Assembly: GCA_030770425.1 (NCBI GenBank)
Contig: JASJFT010000001.1
Span: 434,001-498,000, forward strand
DNA length: 64,000 nucleotides
DNA from: Darksidea phi
Lineage: Eukaryota > Ascomycota > Dothideomycetes > Pleosporales > Lentitheciaceae
Reading direction: 5' to 3'
Both the position numbers and the translations under genes were made by a program. Shown here piece by piece: positions 1 through 11,552 of the stretch (positions within the stretch are counted from its first letter, which is position 1; the number at the start of each line of letters is the position of its first letter). A model generated the notes under the pieces. The model was not told where the DNA came from and did not search any database. It saw nothing but the letters and a program-made list of their open reading frames with translations.

Positions 1-328
1 ACGGCCAGTCTTGACTTTCTTGGCGGCGACTTTTTGGGAACCAGGCTTCCTCGTAGCGGTTTTCTTGGTAACAACGCGCTTCGATGGCGCGGTCTTTACT
101 GCTTTTGCTGCCTCCTCGGCCTCTTGCTTTTGCTTGTGCCCAAGAAGGCCAGCTTCGCTATACGACTTAGGTCCCTGCCGCGTGCGAAGCGTTGCGGCGG
201 AGCCACGCTAGGAGTGGGTTAGCTATTTAATGGAGGTAGGGATAGGGAAGGCTTACACTCTTGTATTTATCGGCGACCTTGCCGGGAGGTTTGACCGTCT
301 TTACGCCAGCGCTCGTCTTGGGACCCAT
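1..328 (-). CDS. Lysine-rich basic protein, N-terminal part only
   Basis: The gene runs off the left edge, so only its first 93 codons are present. Exon 1 (328-257) starts at ATG and encodes MGPKTSAGVKTV and onward for 24 codons. A 49-nt intron (256-208, donor GTAAGC, acceptor CTAG) leads into exon 2 (207 to the edge), which stays open. The product is rich in Lys, Ala, Thr and Arg, with an acidic run (KQKQEAEEAAKA) followed by repeated Lys-Lys/Val-Thr motifs. This composition suits a nucleic-acid-binding nuclear or nucleolar protein, but I do not recognise a domain and give no function. Frame closure across the intron and the lack of stops support a real gene. The rest of the protein, including any diagnostic domain, lies outside the window. 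Confidence 0.6.
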
Positions 329-1160
329 TGTGGATGTGGCAAGTTATTGGTGGCTTAGTGTAAGGATGTCTGCGTGGAGAGGTAATGTTTTTGTAACGAA
401 GAATGCAACAGCGACAAAAGACGATTGTAGACAGAAATCGCTCCAACTCGGGTCAAAGACGTGAATCGAATCGACGGTTGGACAAAAGAGAGCTCCATTT
501 ATCCCAGGCGCACCGGATTAAATACTTCGCACATCATATGTCTGTGTCCGGATGCGGAGAGCGTGACTGGCACTTCGACTGCAAACAAAGAAGCCCGAAG
601 TGAAAACGACTACGCATTGCAATAGACAACTAGAGACGTCTAGAAGAGCAGTCTTTGTCCAGGAGGATTGCTAATAGACTGAGCAGGTAAGCAGTATCAT
701 GCTTTGCGCCTTAGGGTACTTCTTAGAAATGTGTGTATATGGGTGAGCCACATGGTGGCTTATGGTGCTGCCATGTCAGGGTTTTCGCGGGGCCCGAGTG
801 TGCGTTGCAGAATGGTCGAGGTCGACGAGGAATGAGGCGTTGGAATGAGCATGCCGTGCAAGGCTCCATGTCTGAGCGTGGTTGGTATGCATTCGTCACC
901 CTGAGCAAATGCATGGAAACGGCCCGGGGAAGATAACAGACGGGTATTGAGCGTGCTAAACGCCATAGCGCAGACGTTGCAGAGCATACGCAAACCAGAA
1001 GACCGACCTTTGCAAACCCTCAATAATGCCTTTGAGTAAAATGACAACCATGCTAAAATAAACCATAAAATACCTTGCCTTTCCCCTCCCTAGCGTGAAG
1101 CCCGATATGAAATTCCGACTCGGCCGTATATAAAATGCTCTTGAATATACAAAATTAGAG
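329..1160. other. Intergenic, no gene seen
   Basis: This 832-bp stretch lies between the start of the lysine-rich gene and the stop codon of EXO1. Its open frames are short, overlap each other and show no family resemblance. It presumably holds the promoter of the left gene and the 3' end of EXO1. Confidence 0.6.
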
Positions 1161-3396
1161 CTAAGCACTGAACGCAAATCTTCCGAGATCTCCGAGACTC
1201 ATCAACGGCTTGCGTGGAGAGCAGATGCTTTCTGCATCGCTATCAGGCACAAGCAACTCCTCGCTACCTTTCACCTCACGTCGCTTCGTCATTGGAGACT
1301 TGCGCGGTGTCGTAGGCTCGATATCACTACTAGCAGCAATCACTACTTCTTCTTCCGCGACCTTCCAAGCAGAGTCCTCGAGTAAATCGTCATCCTCACG
1401 CTGTCGCGGCTCATGCACACCCGTTGCCTCAGATGCTTGTTTTAGGTTATGTGTGGCGGACTCAAATGAAGCGACGGGTGGGGCGCGCATTGAGGACATT
1501 GAAGGGGGTGAGTGTGAGAGTCTTGAACTCCTCGATACTGTGGTAGCCGAAGACGTGCTCGAGACGTAGGAAAATTTTGAGCGAAGGCCTCGAACCTGCC
1601 TAGTAGCGCCGAGATGCGTCTCTGGCTCAGGACTGCCATGTGATGAGGCAGGCGTTAGTGTTCCAGACCCTAGTGACTCTTGCGAAGTTTGCGTAGTGGT
1701 CTTTGAGGAAGCCGAAGACTGCGAATCGTTGTCAAAGCTGAAGGCGAAATCTTTGAATACCTTTATCTTCTTCTTTGGTTGAGAAGCAGCTTCGTCTAGG
1801 TCAGCCAGTTCAGCCATGGCCTCTTCCACTGAATCGTCTGAAAATAGATGGAAGTCCTGGCTGGACTTGTTCCTGCGATGCTTGGTTGTGCGAAGCGAGG
1901 GGCTCGGCTCTGCTACAGAGGAAACGAAGAACCTACTCCGCGTGGCTTGATCATCGCTAGAACCCGGAGTATCGAGGATGGAATCGGAGCACAACCGCTG
2001 TCTCTTCGAAGGGTTCGGAGCTGATCGTCTCGCGGTAACAGAGTCCGAAATGGCTCGCCTGGCCGGTTGGGGTGCAGTTCGAGCAGCCGGAAGTCGCTGC
2101 TGCTGGGGAGCTGAAACTGCTTCCCAGCTACTGCTATTCCGCTGTTGCTCCAGCAGTACTTGCTGGCTTGGTGAAGGCGTGAAGAGATTGATGTCCAGTT
2201 CCGCCAGAGGTGTGCGCTTCGGTTTGAAGAAAGAGTCAATAGGCTTCGAGTGCTTGCCCACAGGCGTGTGAGCAGTAGCCGACACCACGCGGTTCGGTCT
2301 CAGAGGCTTCCCGCTTCTGTTGTTCTCGGTCCGGACTACAAGAGGCTGCTTCGTGTGAGGATGCAATTCTCCTCGAGCGACACCAAACGCGATGTGTGGT
2401 GGGACCTCCTCTCCGATAAAGGGCATTTCAGCAATGTCAACTCCGGATTCCAGGGCTGTCAAGTTGACTACCCGATTCGAGATCGGGCAAAAGACCCATT
2501 GGTACAGGAATGTCTTCTCCGCTTGATAAAAGGCGTCGAGATAGCCGGCGGGGACTTTGAACTTTCCATCGAATTGTGCAGCTTTGACGAGGCGCTCGAC
2601 GTTCTTATGCTTGCGCAACATCCGATACGCCGTCTTGAGCCCCATGCTGCCGATACTAGAAAGGTAGTCGCAGCCGCTCAGAATGGCCATCCGTCGAAAG
2701 TCAGCATCTGTCCATCCAACTAAGCTGATCTCTCGACAAGCTGTGAAGCGGTTTCGGTTGATCTCGACACATTCGCCGTACTTGTCCAGCTTCGTGATCA
2801 GACATTTGGCGCCGAAGACTAGCAGATCAGAGTCCTCAGAGAGGATGCCGTTGATGATGCCCTTGCGCTCCAGATAGGCCAGTTGCGAGTCGGCCTCGAA
2901 GGGAGCGACAACATACTGGATGTTGTGGTACTTGAGCTCCTCGATGAGCATGCGCGCCATCTCGGGAGTAACATCGACAGCTTTTTGGAGCTCCAGGTGC
3001 GCCTGAGATGTCTTGCCTACTTTCAACAACTCCAGACCCAGTCTCTTCCCTTCCCTGCGCCGCTCTGCCCTCTCTTTCTCTGTGGCGGCTTTGCTGGGGA
3101 GGTAGTCGCCGTCGAAAACGATGTAGGGAGTGATCCCGAAGTGAACGAGCATGCGCACGCGGTTCATGGCGAAGTCGACAAATTTGGTGGTCGGCTTGTC
3201 TTGGGCGAGCTCAATGGCGCAGGCGGCCGTGCCTCGATGGAGCCATCCATAGGCATCCACGCCGATGGTTTGACCTGCAAACTTCTTGAGGCTGCATGGT
3301 TGCTGGATCGACTTCAATAGCGGTAGCAGGCCTGTCTATGTCAGCGTGGGACACGCGCTTGGTTGCTGCAGCGGGATACACACCGGAGATGCCCAT
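1161..3396 (-). CDS. EXO1: Exonuclease 1 (XPG/Rad2 family), 727 aa
   Basis: This is a 5'-3' exonuclease and flap endonuclease used in mismatch repair, end resection and recombination in the nucleus. The start lies in a 13-nt first exon (3396-3384, MGISG). A 52-nt intron (3383-3332, GTGTGT...ACAG) joins it to exon 2 so that the family N-terminus MGISGLLPLLKSIQQP is formed. The open frame alone would start at a TTG and lack these residues. Catalytic metal ligands are all visible: D30 (VDAYGWLHRG), D77 (FDGD), E149/D151 (FEADSQ), D170/D172 (SEDSDLL) and D225 (GCDYLSS). The helix-hairpin-helix follows (GSMGLKTAYRML). After about residue 350 the protein is Ser/Pro-rich and disordered, as in other EXO1 proteins where this half binds mismatch-repair partners. 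It shares a 288-bp divergent promoter with TMA16. Confidence 0.95.
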
Positions 3397-3545
3397 GGTG
3401 CCCGCCTCGCCGCCCGCGCTTCAATTCGAGCAATTGCTAGTCGGATGTGCTATTGTGTCATCCCGAGGAGAGTGCCGTCGTCGCTGGAAAGGAGTCTTGG
3501 GCTGTGAGGGAGGGGTCGTGGAGTCGAGTCTGGGGTTCCGCAGCG

Positions 3546-3551
3546 ACGCGT
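3546..3551. promoter_or_regulatory. Candidate MCB element (ACGCGT) between EXO1 and TMA16
   Basis: The palindrome ACGCGT lies in the divergent promoter, 150 bp upstream of the EXO1 start codon. In yeasts this box binds MBF and drives G1/S expression of replication and repair genes, which would fit EXO1. A 6-bp site in a GC-rich promoter can arise by chance, so this is only a candidate. Confidence 0.35.
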
Positions 3552-3684
3552 GAAGCAAGCCAGGAACGCTCGTACGCGCCCGCGCTAGCGACTAAGTTCG
3601 GCTAGGCCTCCGGCTCAAATTTCAGACCAGTTGACATCCATTTGATCGAGCACACACCATCCATCGCCCGTTCGAGAAATCAAA

Positions 3685-4277
3685 ATGCCGAGCAACCGCC
3701 TCGGCAAAGTGCAGAAGCACATCACGAAGAAGAAGGGCAAGAATGCCGCCCTGCACGAGAATAGCCGCGACACCCACCGCCTTCAAAATGCTGCTGCACG
3801 CGATGACAAGCTCAACCGTCTCACCGCCGTGAGAGAGAAGCAAAATCGCCCCTATTGTATGTGACTGGCGTGCCTATGATATCTTTTTTTGCGGCTAACT
3901 CGCGACCAGTGCTTAGAATCAAATCTTTTCAGTCTTACACCATGGAGCACGAAGCCCCACTTACCGTGGCGGACATTCAAGCCATGATTGAGGACTTCCT
4001 AGGCCGGGACGATGAAGAGCTAGCAACCCTTAAGGCTGCTCGTCGAGCGGGCAGACCGCCGACTACCCGTGAAACACTCCTAAAGCAGAATCAGACCATG
4101 GAGCAAGGCGAGTACGCGTCAGGCTTCTGGGTACCAGATCTCGAAGACCTAGAGATCCTACAAAAGCTGAAAATTTGGGATGGGAAATGGGCCAGCCTCG
4201 CCACTCTCAGGTTTGCCAGAATTGGAAAAGACGGGAGCAAGAAAACCTCAAGTTTCCCACCAAAGGGCCTTTCGTGA
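3685..4277 (+). CDS. TMA16: Translation machinery-associated protein 16, 179 aa
   Basis: TMA16 is a small basic protein that associates with pre-60S/60S ribosomal particles. Exon 1 (3685-3856) encodes the conserved start MPSNRLGKVQKHITKKKGK followed by ALHENSRD, the hallmark of the family. An intron (3857-3909, GTATGT...ACCAG) joins in phase to exon 2 (3910-4277). Exon 2 holds the second family block: RDDEELATLKAARRAGRPP, then SGFWVPDL and LATLRFARIGKDG. The total length of 179 aa is normal for the family. The downstream open frame has its own ATG inside the intron, which would be a wrong start. The gene is divergent from EXO1. Confidence 0.92.
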
Positions 4278-5302
4278 GGAACAGTTTCGAAGAGATCGCG
4301 ATCCTGCTCTTGGAAATACATGGCCTTTATGGGCCAACCGACTACCACACAGTCAGGCGTTGCTTGTCGAACACACTCATAAGATTTGCACGTATTTTGC
4401 GTCGTATAACGCATTATGACCGAAGCTACGCAGCAGACGATGAAGGGCTACTCCACAACTCACGCTGCAGACTGGTTCTCACGCTTTTCTTCGACCTCTG
4501 CAGTGTCCCCGAGTCTCGCAATCATCTCAACGATCTTAGATTGTTATGAAAGATACCGCTTGCAATCAATACATACATTAGCCCGCGAGTACTGTTCTCC
4601 ATGCCCAGTCTCGCATGGGGCTTCGTACTGGAGTAGCGTTAATCAATCACCTTTCGAATACATGCGACATCAAGTCCGCCAGCTTACCAGAATCGCAGAG
4701 CACGTGCGGTAGATCGCGCAATCGTGACGAGATCCATGCTCAGATCCTTCGAGTGTTCGTTGCAGCGTTTCAAAAGCGGCTGAGTGGCCAGGACCTTTCA
4801 CAAACAGCGAAAACTTTCGGTGAAATGCATTGGGTACTGGGCAGTGGTCAAACGAGCTATCACATCCCATGATACCGCCAGGAATATAACTCATTTTCCT
4901 GCACTCGAATACCGCCGAGAGGTTCCGCTCTGTACCCGGGATCGTTCATTGGATGTGATAAACGGCGGTAGAAGCTCGGCAATGACCCCTGGAGAGTGAT
5001 ACGACAGATATCTGCTTCAAATATACCAAACAAGCGTAGTCTCCGAATGCCTAGCATAGCCCAGAGTTATACTAACTGTATGCGTCACAGAACCCCTTCT
5101 CCCAAGATGTCTACTTCCATAGTTGATATATCTCCCCGGCTGACTCTGTACTGTCTTGCTCGTTCCCTCTTTCTATCTTTCTTTCTAGACTGTGGTTGCC
5201 GTTGTTCCCTCCTTTGGACAGTATACGCTGTCGTTCGTTCATTTTGGCGGCTGCCACACACACTCACTTGATCAAAGAATACCTACACCTTAATCTTTAG
5301 TT
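4278..5302. other. Intergenic, probable promoter of the secreted-protein gene
   Basis: I see no convincing gene in these 1,025 bp, only short overlapping frames. The last 150 bp are rich in CT tracts (around 5160-5190), typical of fungal core promoters just upstream of a start codon. Confidence 0.6.
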
Positions 5303-7928
5303 ATGTTTACCAAGTCTACCCTTGCAGCTGTATTCGCAGTCGCCACACTCACATCTGCTACTGCGGTCCTGAAACCCATCGCAGATCCTATACATCTCTT
5401 CCCACATCTGCTCAAACCGCGAGACACAGCAGGCTGCAAAGCATTCGACCCCAACAGCATACACTCATTTTTCTGGGCCGATAAATCCAACCCCGCCTCT
5501 ACGTTTATCGCCAACTTCACGTTGCTCACTCCCGGCGAACACGAAGACATTATCGCACTCAAAGATATCGCGGACCACTTGAAAAATATTACCTGCGACC
5601 ATGCAACAAATACGATCACTATCAACCTCCTCTCGGAAGACTGTTTCGAGGCGGTTGAAGATGTGTGGGAATGGGTGAATAAGAGCTCTGACAATACTTT
5701 CATCGTAGTCACGGAGGCTGGACAATGCGATCCTGATGAGGTCCGCGACCCATATTTTGTCACGGGTGCAAGGTTTGAGAAGAATGGATGGAAGGTTATA
5801 TTCGATGCGAGGAAACAGACGTGGCCGGAGGTGGCGCATTCGTTTCGTTTGAGGACGAGTCGAGTCTCGCATGACCACCTTCAGGAACAGAGTGGTACGA
5901 GTGAGAAACACAACTTCTATGATGCGGAAATGAACGAGCTTTTTGCAAGGGCTGAGGAACTGCAAGAGGAGCTGACTCGGACGAATCGATCTGGGACTCT
6001 AGATGCGGACAAGATGACAGACACCAGGATGGCTTTCTCTAGAGCAATCAACGCAACAGCAAAAAAAGGCTTTACCGCACTAGAGAAACTTTCAGAGCGC
6101 TACGGACATTCCATTACCACAATTGTGGGCAGCGCGAAGGCAGAGTACCAAGATCTCAAAAGAATCGCTGGGCAAAGAGAATATGAAGTCTTGCAAAACT
6201 CTAACACAGACACTCAAGCGGAGTGGTCTCTTCATGAAGAGGTCCTAGAACTCGATCAACAAGCCGCCGAAGTAATCGAAAGCGCCTTCGCCGCCATCTA
6301 CACGGCTCTCGGCCAGTCACCGCCCAATAGTATCTCGGCACGCTCGACAGCACTTATAGAGAAACGCTTCGACTTCTTCGGACGGCTGTGGGATGGTATC
6401 AAACATATTGGAGAAACAGTTATCAATGGTGTGGCTAACCTGCTTGGCGCTAACAAGCCCTTGGCTATCGATCTAGAAAGCGCATGGACGCCCGAAATCT
6501 TCGCTGCCGATCACGAAACGGCAGGCTACGGTATGGAGCTTGTGCTTGGAGCAGAGTTAAAGACAGGTGGCAAGGTCATTGCAGAGTTCGAAGTCGATGT
6601 TGATTTCGACAAGGCGTCTAAAATACAAGCTTACGTCAATCCCGAGGGTGTCTTTGGCTCACTCCGTCTTAGTGTGTCCGCCGGGGGAGCACTGAAGAGG
6701 CCGCTGCGGTGGGAGCCTGTACATTTCGATATCCCAATCCCACACGCTTCTTTCGAAATCCCGCTCCTTATCAAGATTGGACCTTTCGCTTCCTTGGGTC
6801 TTCACACTTCGTTGGAGGAGTTGGAAGGTAATGCTACGCTAGGCATTGGCGCCAAAGCCACCATCTCTGACGATGCCGTTGTTCTGATTGATATGCTGGA
6901 TGCCAACAATAATCAAGTCTCTGGCTGGACACCACAATTCGAAAGTATCGGTCCAGACTTCAGTGGTACGATGTCAGGCCATGTTGCTGCATGGTTTAGC
7001 ATAGCCCTAAAGTTCGAAGCGTCAATTTTAAATGGAAGCAGTAAGCCTTCCCCCTTTTCAACTTTTCCTTACTCATGAGTACTAACAGTGTGATCTAGTC
7101 GGCGCCAAAGCCGCACTCGAAGCCCAAGCTCCCCGTATCGATGCCCGCTTCAACGCGTCCACCTCTCACGGTGCTCTTGCTCAAAACATGTGCAATACTA
7201 CCGCTCAACACGGTATCAAGTTTGAAGCCGACGTTGGATTGAACCTCAATCTCAATGCTGGTCTCATCGGACTACCGAACAAAATCGTTGGCGGCGGCGC
7301 TCCAGTCGTCAAAGTCGATATACTGGATTTGAGTTGGCCACTATTCTCAACCTGTGTGGGAATTGGAGGACCGTCTGAGGCGTCTAGGACGTTGATTCCG
7401 ACTATTACAGCGGGTACGGGTATGAATGGGACAAAGACAAGAGAGTCTCTAACTTGGTCGACAAACAATGCTACGTCAACGCAGGAACCATATGGAAATG
7501 GCACTACCGCATCATTTGCAGGAGCAATAACGGCTGGACACGGGACTAGTCTTGCGACAGCTGTGACTAGCGCATTTGCTTTACATACTAAACACGGTAA
7601 CGACACTGCGCCGATACCTACTTCTGCACCTGCTCAACCTAGCTATGAGCAGCTTGCCAAACCCCACCCTATCGCATCTTCGCCCTCCGGAGAGCCTTCT
7701 CTATTTGAGCCAACACATGACGGCGGTGGTAATTCCTCTGCAAATAGCACATGCTCTCAATCCTCAGCTGACTAGACGATGGAGTCAGTCTGCAGGACGA
7801 AGACACCGACGGTGGTGGAGTGCGCGTCTACTATATCGATTGTTGAGAAGGGGGCCACGGTCACAGTTGTGCATACGATCCTCCAGCCAGCTTCTACCGT
7901 GACGATCACGCAAGTAATGTATGGGTGA
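5303..7928 (+). CDS. Large secreted protein, DUF7029/DUF7223-like, about 835 aa
   Basis: The protein starts with a signal peptide (MFTKSTLAAVFAVATLTSAT). Residues about 45-190 resemble the fungal extracellular DUF7029 type (SFFWADKSNPASTFIANFTL, then CFEAVEDVWEWVN and QCDPDEVRDPYFVTGA). The region after about residue 375 (WDGIKHIGETVINGVANLLG onward) resembles the DUF7223 beta-rich half. Function is unknown; related proteins are cell-wall or secreted. Exons: 5303-7040, 7099-7728, 7789-7928. Intron 1 (GTAAGC...CTAG) is clear. Intron 2 (7729-7788, GTAATT...CAG, branch GCTGAC) is my inference: it removes an in-frame TAG at 7773-7775 and links to a frame coding ATVTVVHTILQPASTVTITQ, a Thr/Val tail usual in this group. 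Without it the protein ends at 7775. The tail stops without a GPI signal, so the true C-terminus is uncertain. N-glycosylation sequons are frequent. Confidence 0.75.
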
Positions 7929-8538
7929 TGTAAGTCCATATTATGGGCGGCTGTAGTCTGGTTGGATGAATGCTGAGCAAGGTTTCAGCTTCTGCATAGT
8001 ATCCTCGCCCTATCTGCCTCGCCAAAAGCGTACCATCATTTCCTTTGGTCTTGCTTCCCTTGCGGCTTACACTTAGTCACAGCCCTAAACGATCTTGACA
8101 CCTTCCGCAGGGACTACCGAACCTATCCCGACTCGCTTCCCCAGCCATCTATATCGCAAACCCCACTTTAGCGCGATCTACCGTCTTTCTCGATCGGGGT
8201 GTCGTAGCGGAAACTTACTTTGCCACACATTGCCACGTGATTGGGGCTGGACACAAAACAACGGTTACAGCTGTACCGGGAATGCCGGCACAAAGTTACA
8301 CTAGTGCACCAATGACGGCCTCCGGTCTGGATTAGATAGAAAATACAAGTTTCTCTCAAACTTTCGTATCGCAATGCCAGGATATCAGGATGCGGTTTGC
8401 GGTACCTCCTCCGATGACCAACCCGTCAAGCTTCACCACTGCAGATTGTTCCTTTTTATACTTTCCTTTTCGCATCTCGTCCTTTGAGTGTTTGAATGTT
8501 TGGATTGAAATTTCTGTAACAGTAAAAAGGAAGTTACG
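7929..8538 (+). other. Possible decayed tail of the secreted-protein gene, then promoter
   Basis: Behind the last assigned stop codon there are Thr/Ser/Pro-rich coding-like segments in different frames. One is ILTPSAGTTEPIPT near 8092-8133. The other begins near 8160 (ANPTLARSTVF) and runs through KTTVTAVPGMPAQSYTSAPM to a TAG at 8331-8333. They look like the C-terminal repeats of such proteins but cannot be joined into one frame by obvious introns. They may be missed exons or a degraded end. The remaining bases up to 8538 hold the promoter of the next gene. Confidence 0.35.
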
Positions 8539-10064
8539 ATGGGCGAAGCAGCATCAGCAAAGGTAACTTGACTGCGAAGCTTTGAGGATGTGATAGCTGA
8601 TACACCAAAATAGGTTCCGCTTGCCGGCAATATCATCGCCGTCACCCTCCAGATGGCCACATTCGGCATCCTCTCTGTCTGCCTGGGTATACACACCTTC
8701 AACCATTGTATTCGCTTGGCTGGCTGATGCGATTCCAGTCCGACGCATACCGACAACACGCAGTTGGAAAAGCCTACCTCTAGCGGCGTGGCTCATCCTC
8801 ATCATTTATACCGACTCCTACCTCTTCGTTTTCGCCACCGCGATCCTCACGAGAGGCATTGGGGTCAATGAGTCCTACGGACTCTGCGAAGGCGGTATCT
8901 TACTATGTAGGTGTTATGCATCCTAGCTATCAATACTTCATACCTATGCTTACGAATTGGAAGGCCTTGTTTTTTACATGACGGGTAAGATCTTGATTTA
9001 CTACTTCCTTGTAGAGAAGGCAGTAAGTGAAGTGATGTCACAGTCGAAGCCGCGCTCATACGATCAGTACATCGTTCGCGGAAGCCACTTCCCACGCTTG
9101 AAAACGAAACTGTGGCTCTTCAACTGCTTCGGCATGATATGTTTGTGTAACCAAATCCAAGGGGTCGTTGCGTTCGCTGACAGCCGCAGTACCCTTTATC
9201 ATCGTTGTAGTCATGAACTTCATCTTGTAGATAGCTTTGTTCCTCGTCGATACGCATAGCTGACATGTACACAGCCGCATCGCCTACATCAATGATAACG
9301 GTGTATGTATCGTCGGCATGAAGAAGATTTCCATAATCCCTCTAATCTCCTTCGACGTGGTGGTAAACGTAAGTCCTAGCCTTCAAGCTCCCACAACCGA
9401 AAACTCACAGCCAAAACGCAGGTCTACCTCACGCTTCTTTTCATCCTTCCCCTCCGTCGCACGTATAATCCTTGCAGAGCCCCTTCTTAGCCAGTGTAAC
9501 TAACAATCCACAGAACTCTACTCATACCAAAACAACATGAATACCTCACTCCGCACCGTCGCTTATCGCAGCTTCATCGGCAGCTGTGCAACCTTAACCT
9601 CCAGCGTGGTTAACTTAACCGTACTCATGGTACTTAAGGGAGAACCAAGCTGGATCTGCCTCATGTGCTGCAACGCCGACATTCTCTTCTCCGTGCTCGT
9701 GCTGCACTGGGTAACACATGTCGACCACACCCCGGGCAACACCTCTGCGCACTTGCATACCCGTTCCAATCCCGCACTCGCCACTGCCAACGGCGATGCC
9801 CAAATCAATGAGATCGCGACGCCTCGCTCAGTGCGCCACTCGCTGCAGATCAAGGGCGGTGGGAAGGGTGTAGGACCGTCAATGGCAACCGAGATGAGCG
9901 CTATGCCGCAGGGAAGGAGGGGGAGCGATGAGGATATTATGGAGTTGAGAGGGATAAGGGTGCGGGCAGAAAGGACACAAGAGGTGGAAGCTGATGCGAG
10001 GAGTGAGGGGAGTGCTTCTGGGTATGTTGCTGAGAGGGAGGTTAGTGCTGAGAAGATAGTTTGA
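8539..10064 (+). CDS. Seven-span integral membrane protein, 372 aa, nine exons
   Basis: I recognise this as a fungal multi-span membrane protein of unknown role, not as a named transporter or receptor. Exons: 8539-8562, 8614-8686, 8739-8906, 8964-9022, 9068-9140, 9184-9226, 9275-9368, 9422-9455, 9514-10064. Phases close at every junction. Seven hydrophobic segments are visible, including LPLAAWLILIIYTDSYLFVF, KILIYYFLVEKA, AVPFIIVVVMNFIFRIAY and ISIIPLISFDVVVNVYLTLL. The conserved-looking loop RIAYINDNGVCIVGMKK and the final LMCCNADILFSVLVLHWVT support the exon joins. The C-terminal 100 residues are charged and probably cytosolic. Intron 8 is the weak point: the donor that keeps frame is GTCGCA (9456), while the better-looking GTATAA (9464) does not close the frame. 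Gene order around it gives no hint of function. Confidence 0.75.
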
Positions 10065-10709
10065 AGCGGTCTTTGAAGTTGGAGTAATCGTCATTTACTG
10101 TACTTGGGCCTTGTGTTGATGAGGCCGAGAAGGCGCGTCGAAGTTACAATGGTTTACAAACAACAATTATTTTTGTATCCAAGGAGCACTCGTTGCGTTT
10201 GATTTTTTTTCCTGTTTCTACTCTCTTTGACGTAATATCTAAATAACGCACATGTCATCCCACACCGCAACCGTAAGTGTATGCGGTAGCAAAGCTCATA
10301 AGTAGAGATACATAGAGAGACAATGGGCCATGAAGCGTAGCCTGAAGGCGCTATACGCATGGTAACGGTTAAGTGCAATGGGGGGATATGTGGATGATTG
10401 CAATATGCACCATTTCCCTCACAACCACCAACAACCGTTCTTTCCACGACAACTAGCATCGCCATTCACATCCGCCTCTCCTTCAATCTTGACCTTCATA
10501 CCCACATCACAACACATAACTTTCCTACCTACCACTCACACATCCCTATTCGACCCTCCACCACACAAACATCCTCGACCCCCCCTTTAACACCTACATT
10601 CTTACGCTCTCATGATGCCTTATCCACATCTACTCCCAAATTCCACCACCACCTCAACGACACCTACAGACCTGCAAACCTTCGCACTGCTTAAAGCGCA
10701 AATAATCAG
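10065..10709. other. Intergenic or unresolved 5' part of the next gene
   Basis: From about 10400 the plus strand is Thr/Pro/His-coding in more than one frame, so a first exon of the following gene may sit here. I could not find a join to it that closes the frame, and call nothing in it. Confidence 0.4.
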
Positions 10710-11408
10710 TTCGTCATTCTTACAAACCCCTCGGTCCAACTTACACATGCTCACAAAACCCAGGCATAGCAACAGCCCTCTACGGCACATGCTCCTCCAA
10801 CCCTTTAACAGCATTCGATGTAATAACATACACCACACCTCCATATCCCACTTCCCGACTCACCCCAACAACATCTCCAACACTAGCGTCCCCAACAACA
10901 CAGCCTTCAACACGTACATTCACCGTAACAGCCACCGCCCACGCCACGCCCACCTACGGCACAGCCCTAATAGCCTACACCGGCCCGTCCACCTCCCCCT
11001 CCACGTCCTGGGAACTCTGCAGCCATATCGGGCACCAAGTCAATCCCACCGTCGCCGCTGAAAAATTGCTCGCTGATTTGCAGACGGGTATGGGCGCTGT
11101 TATATGTATGTACCCTCCTTACGCCTTTTGCCTTGTGTATTACGCGTTTGTCTTGGTCTTGTATACTTTGCCCTTGCTAAGCACCCATTTTGCGTAAAGC
11201 CAATATAAAAGCCAGAGGCGTGTATGCGATCGCACATACCACGATTCCTGACCTCGTCGCTACAGGAAGCGGAGATGGCGATGTAGAGAGAAAAGCCGAA
11301 GACATCGATGCTATGGCTATGGATGGCTGTTCCGAAGAAGAGGAGTGGCAGGATTTCAACTTCGACATTGGAAGCCAAACAGCCCTACCCAGTATCAAAG
11401 AGGAATAA
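10710..11408 (+). CDS. Hypothetical Thr/Pro/Ser-rich protein, start not resolved
   Basis: A frame opens after a possible acceptor at 10707-10709 and reads GPTYTCSQNPGIATALYGTC, followed by a Thr/Pro/Ser-rich stretch and WELCSHIGHQVNPTVAAEKL up to 11105. An intron (11106-11199, GTATGT...AAG) then joins in phase to exon 11200-11408. That exon ends in a strongly acidic segment (CSEEEEWQDFNFDIG) and a TAA at 11406-11408. The Cys-containing and Thr-rich part suggests an extracellular or surface protein, but no signal peptide or start codon is assigned, so this is incomplete at the 5' end. No known family is recognised. Evidence is codon-like composition and one clean intron only. Confidence 0.4.
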
Positions 11409-11552
11409 TACTCTTATACTTACGTGTTGATCTTCATCATAGTCATACATTGGAACTTCACAAAGTAAACATCACAGAAGAAAACAAGACCAAAGTGTAA
11501 TCCACACCAAAACACAATATCACATTGGAAGACGACTACTTAGAGAATCCGT

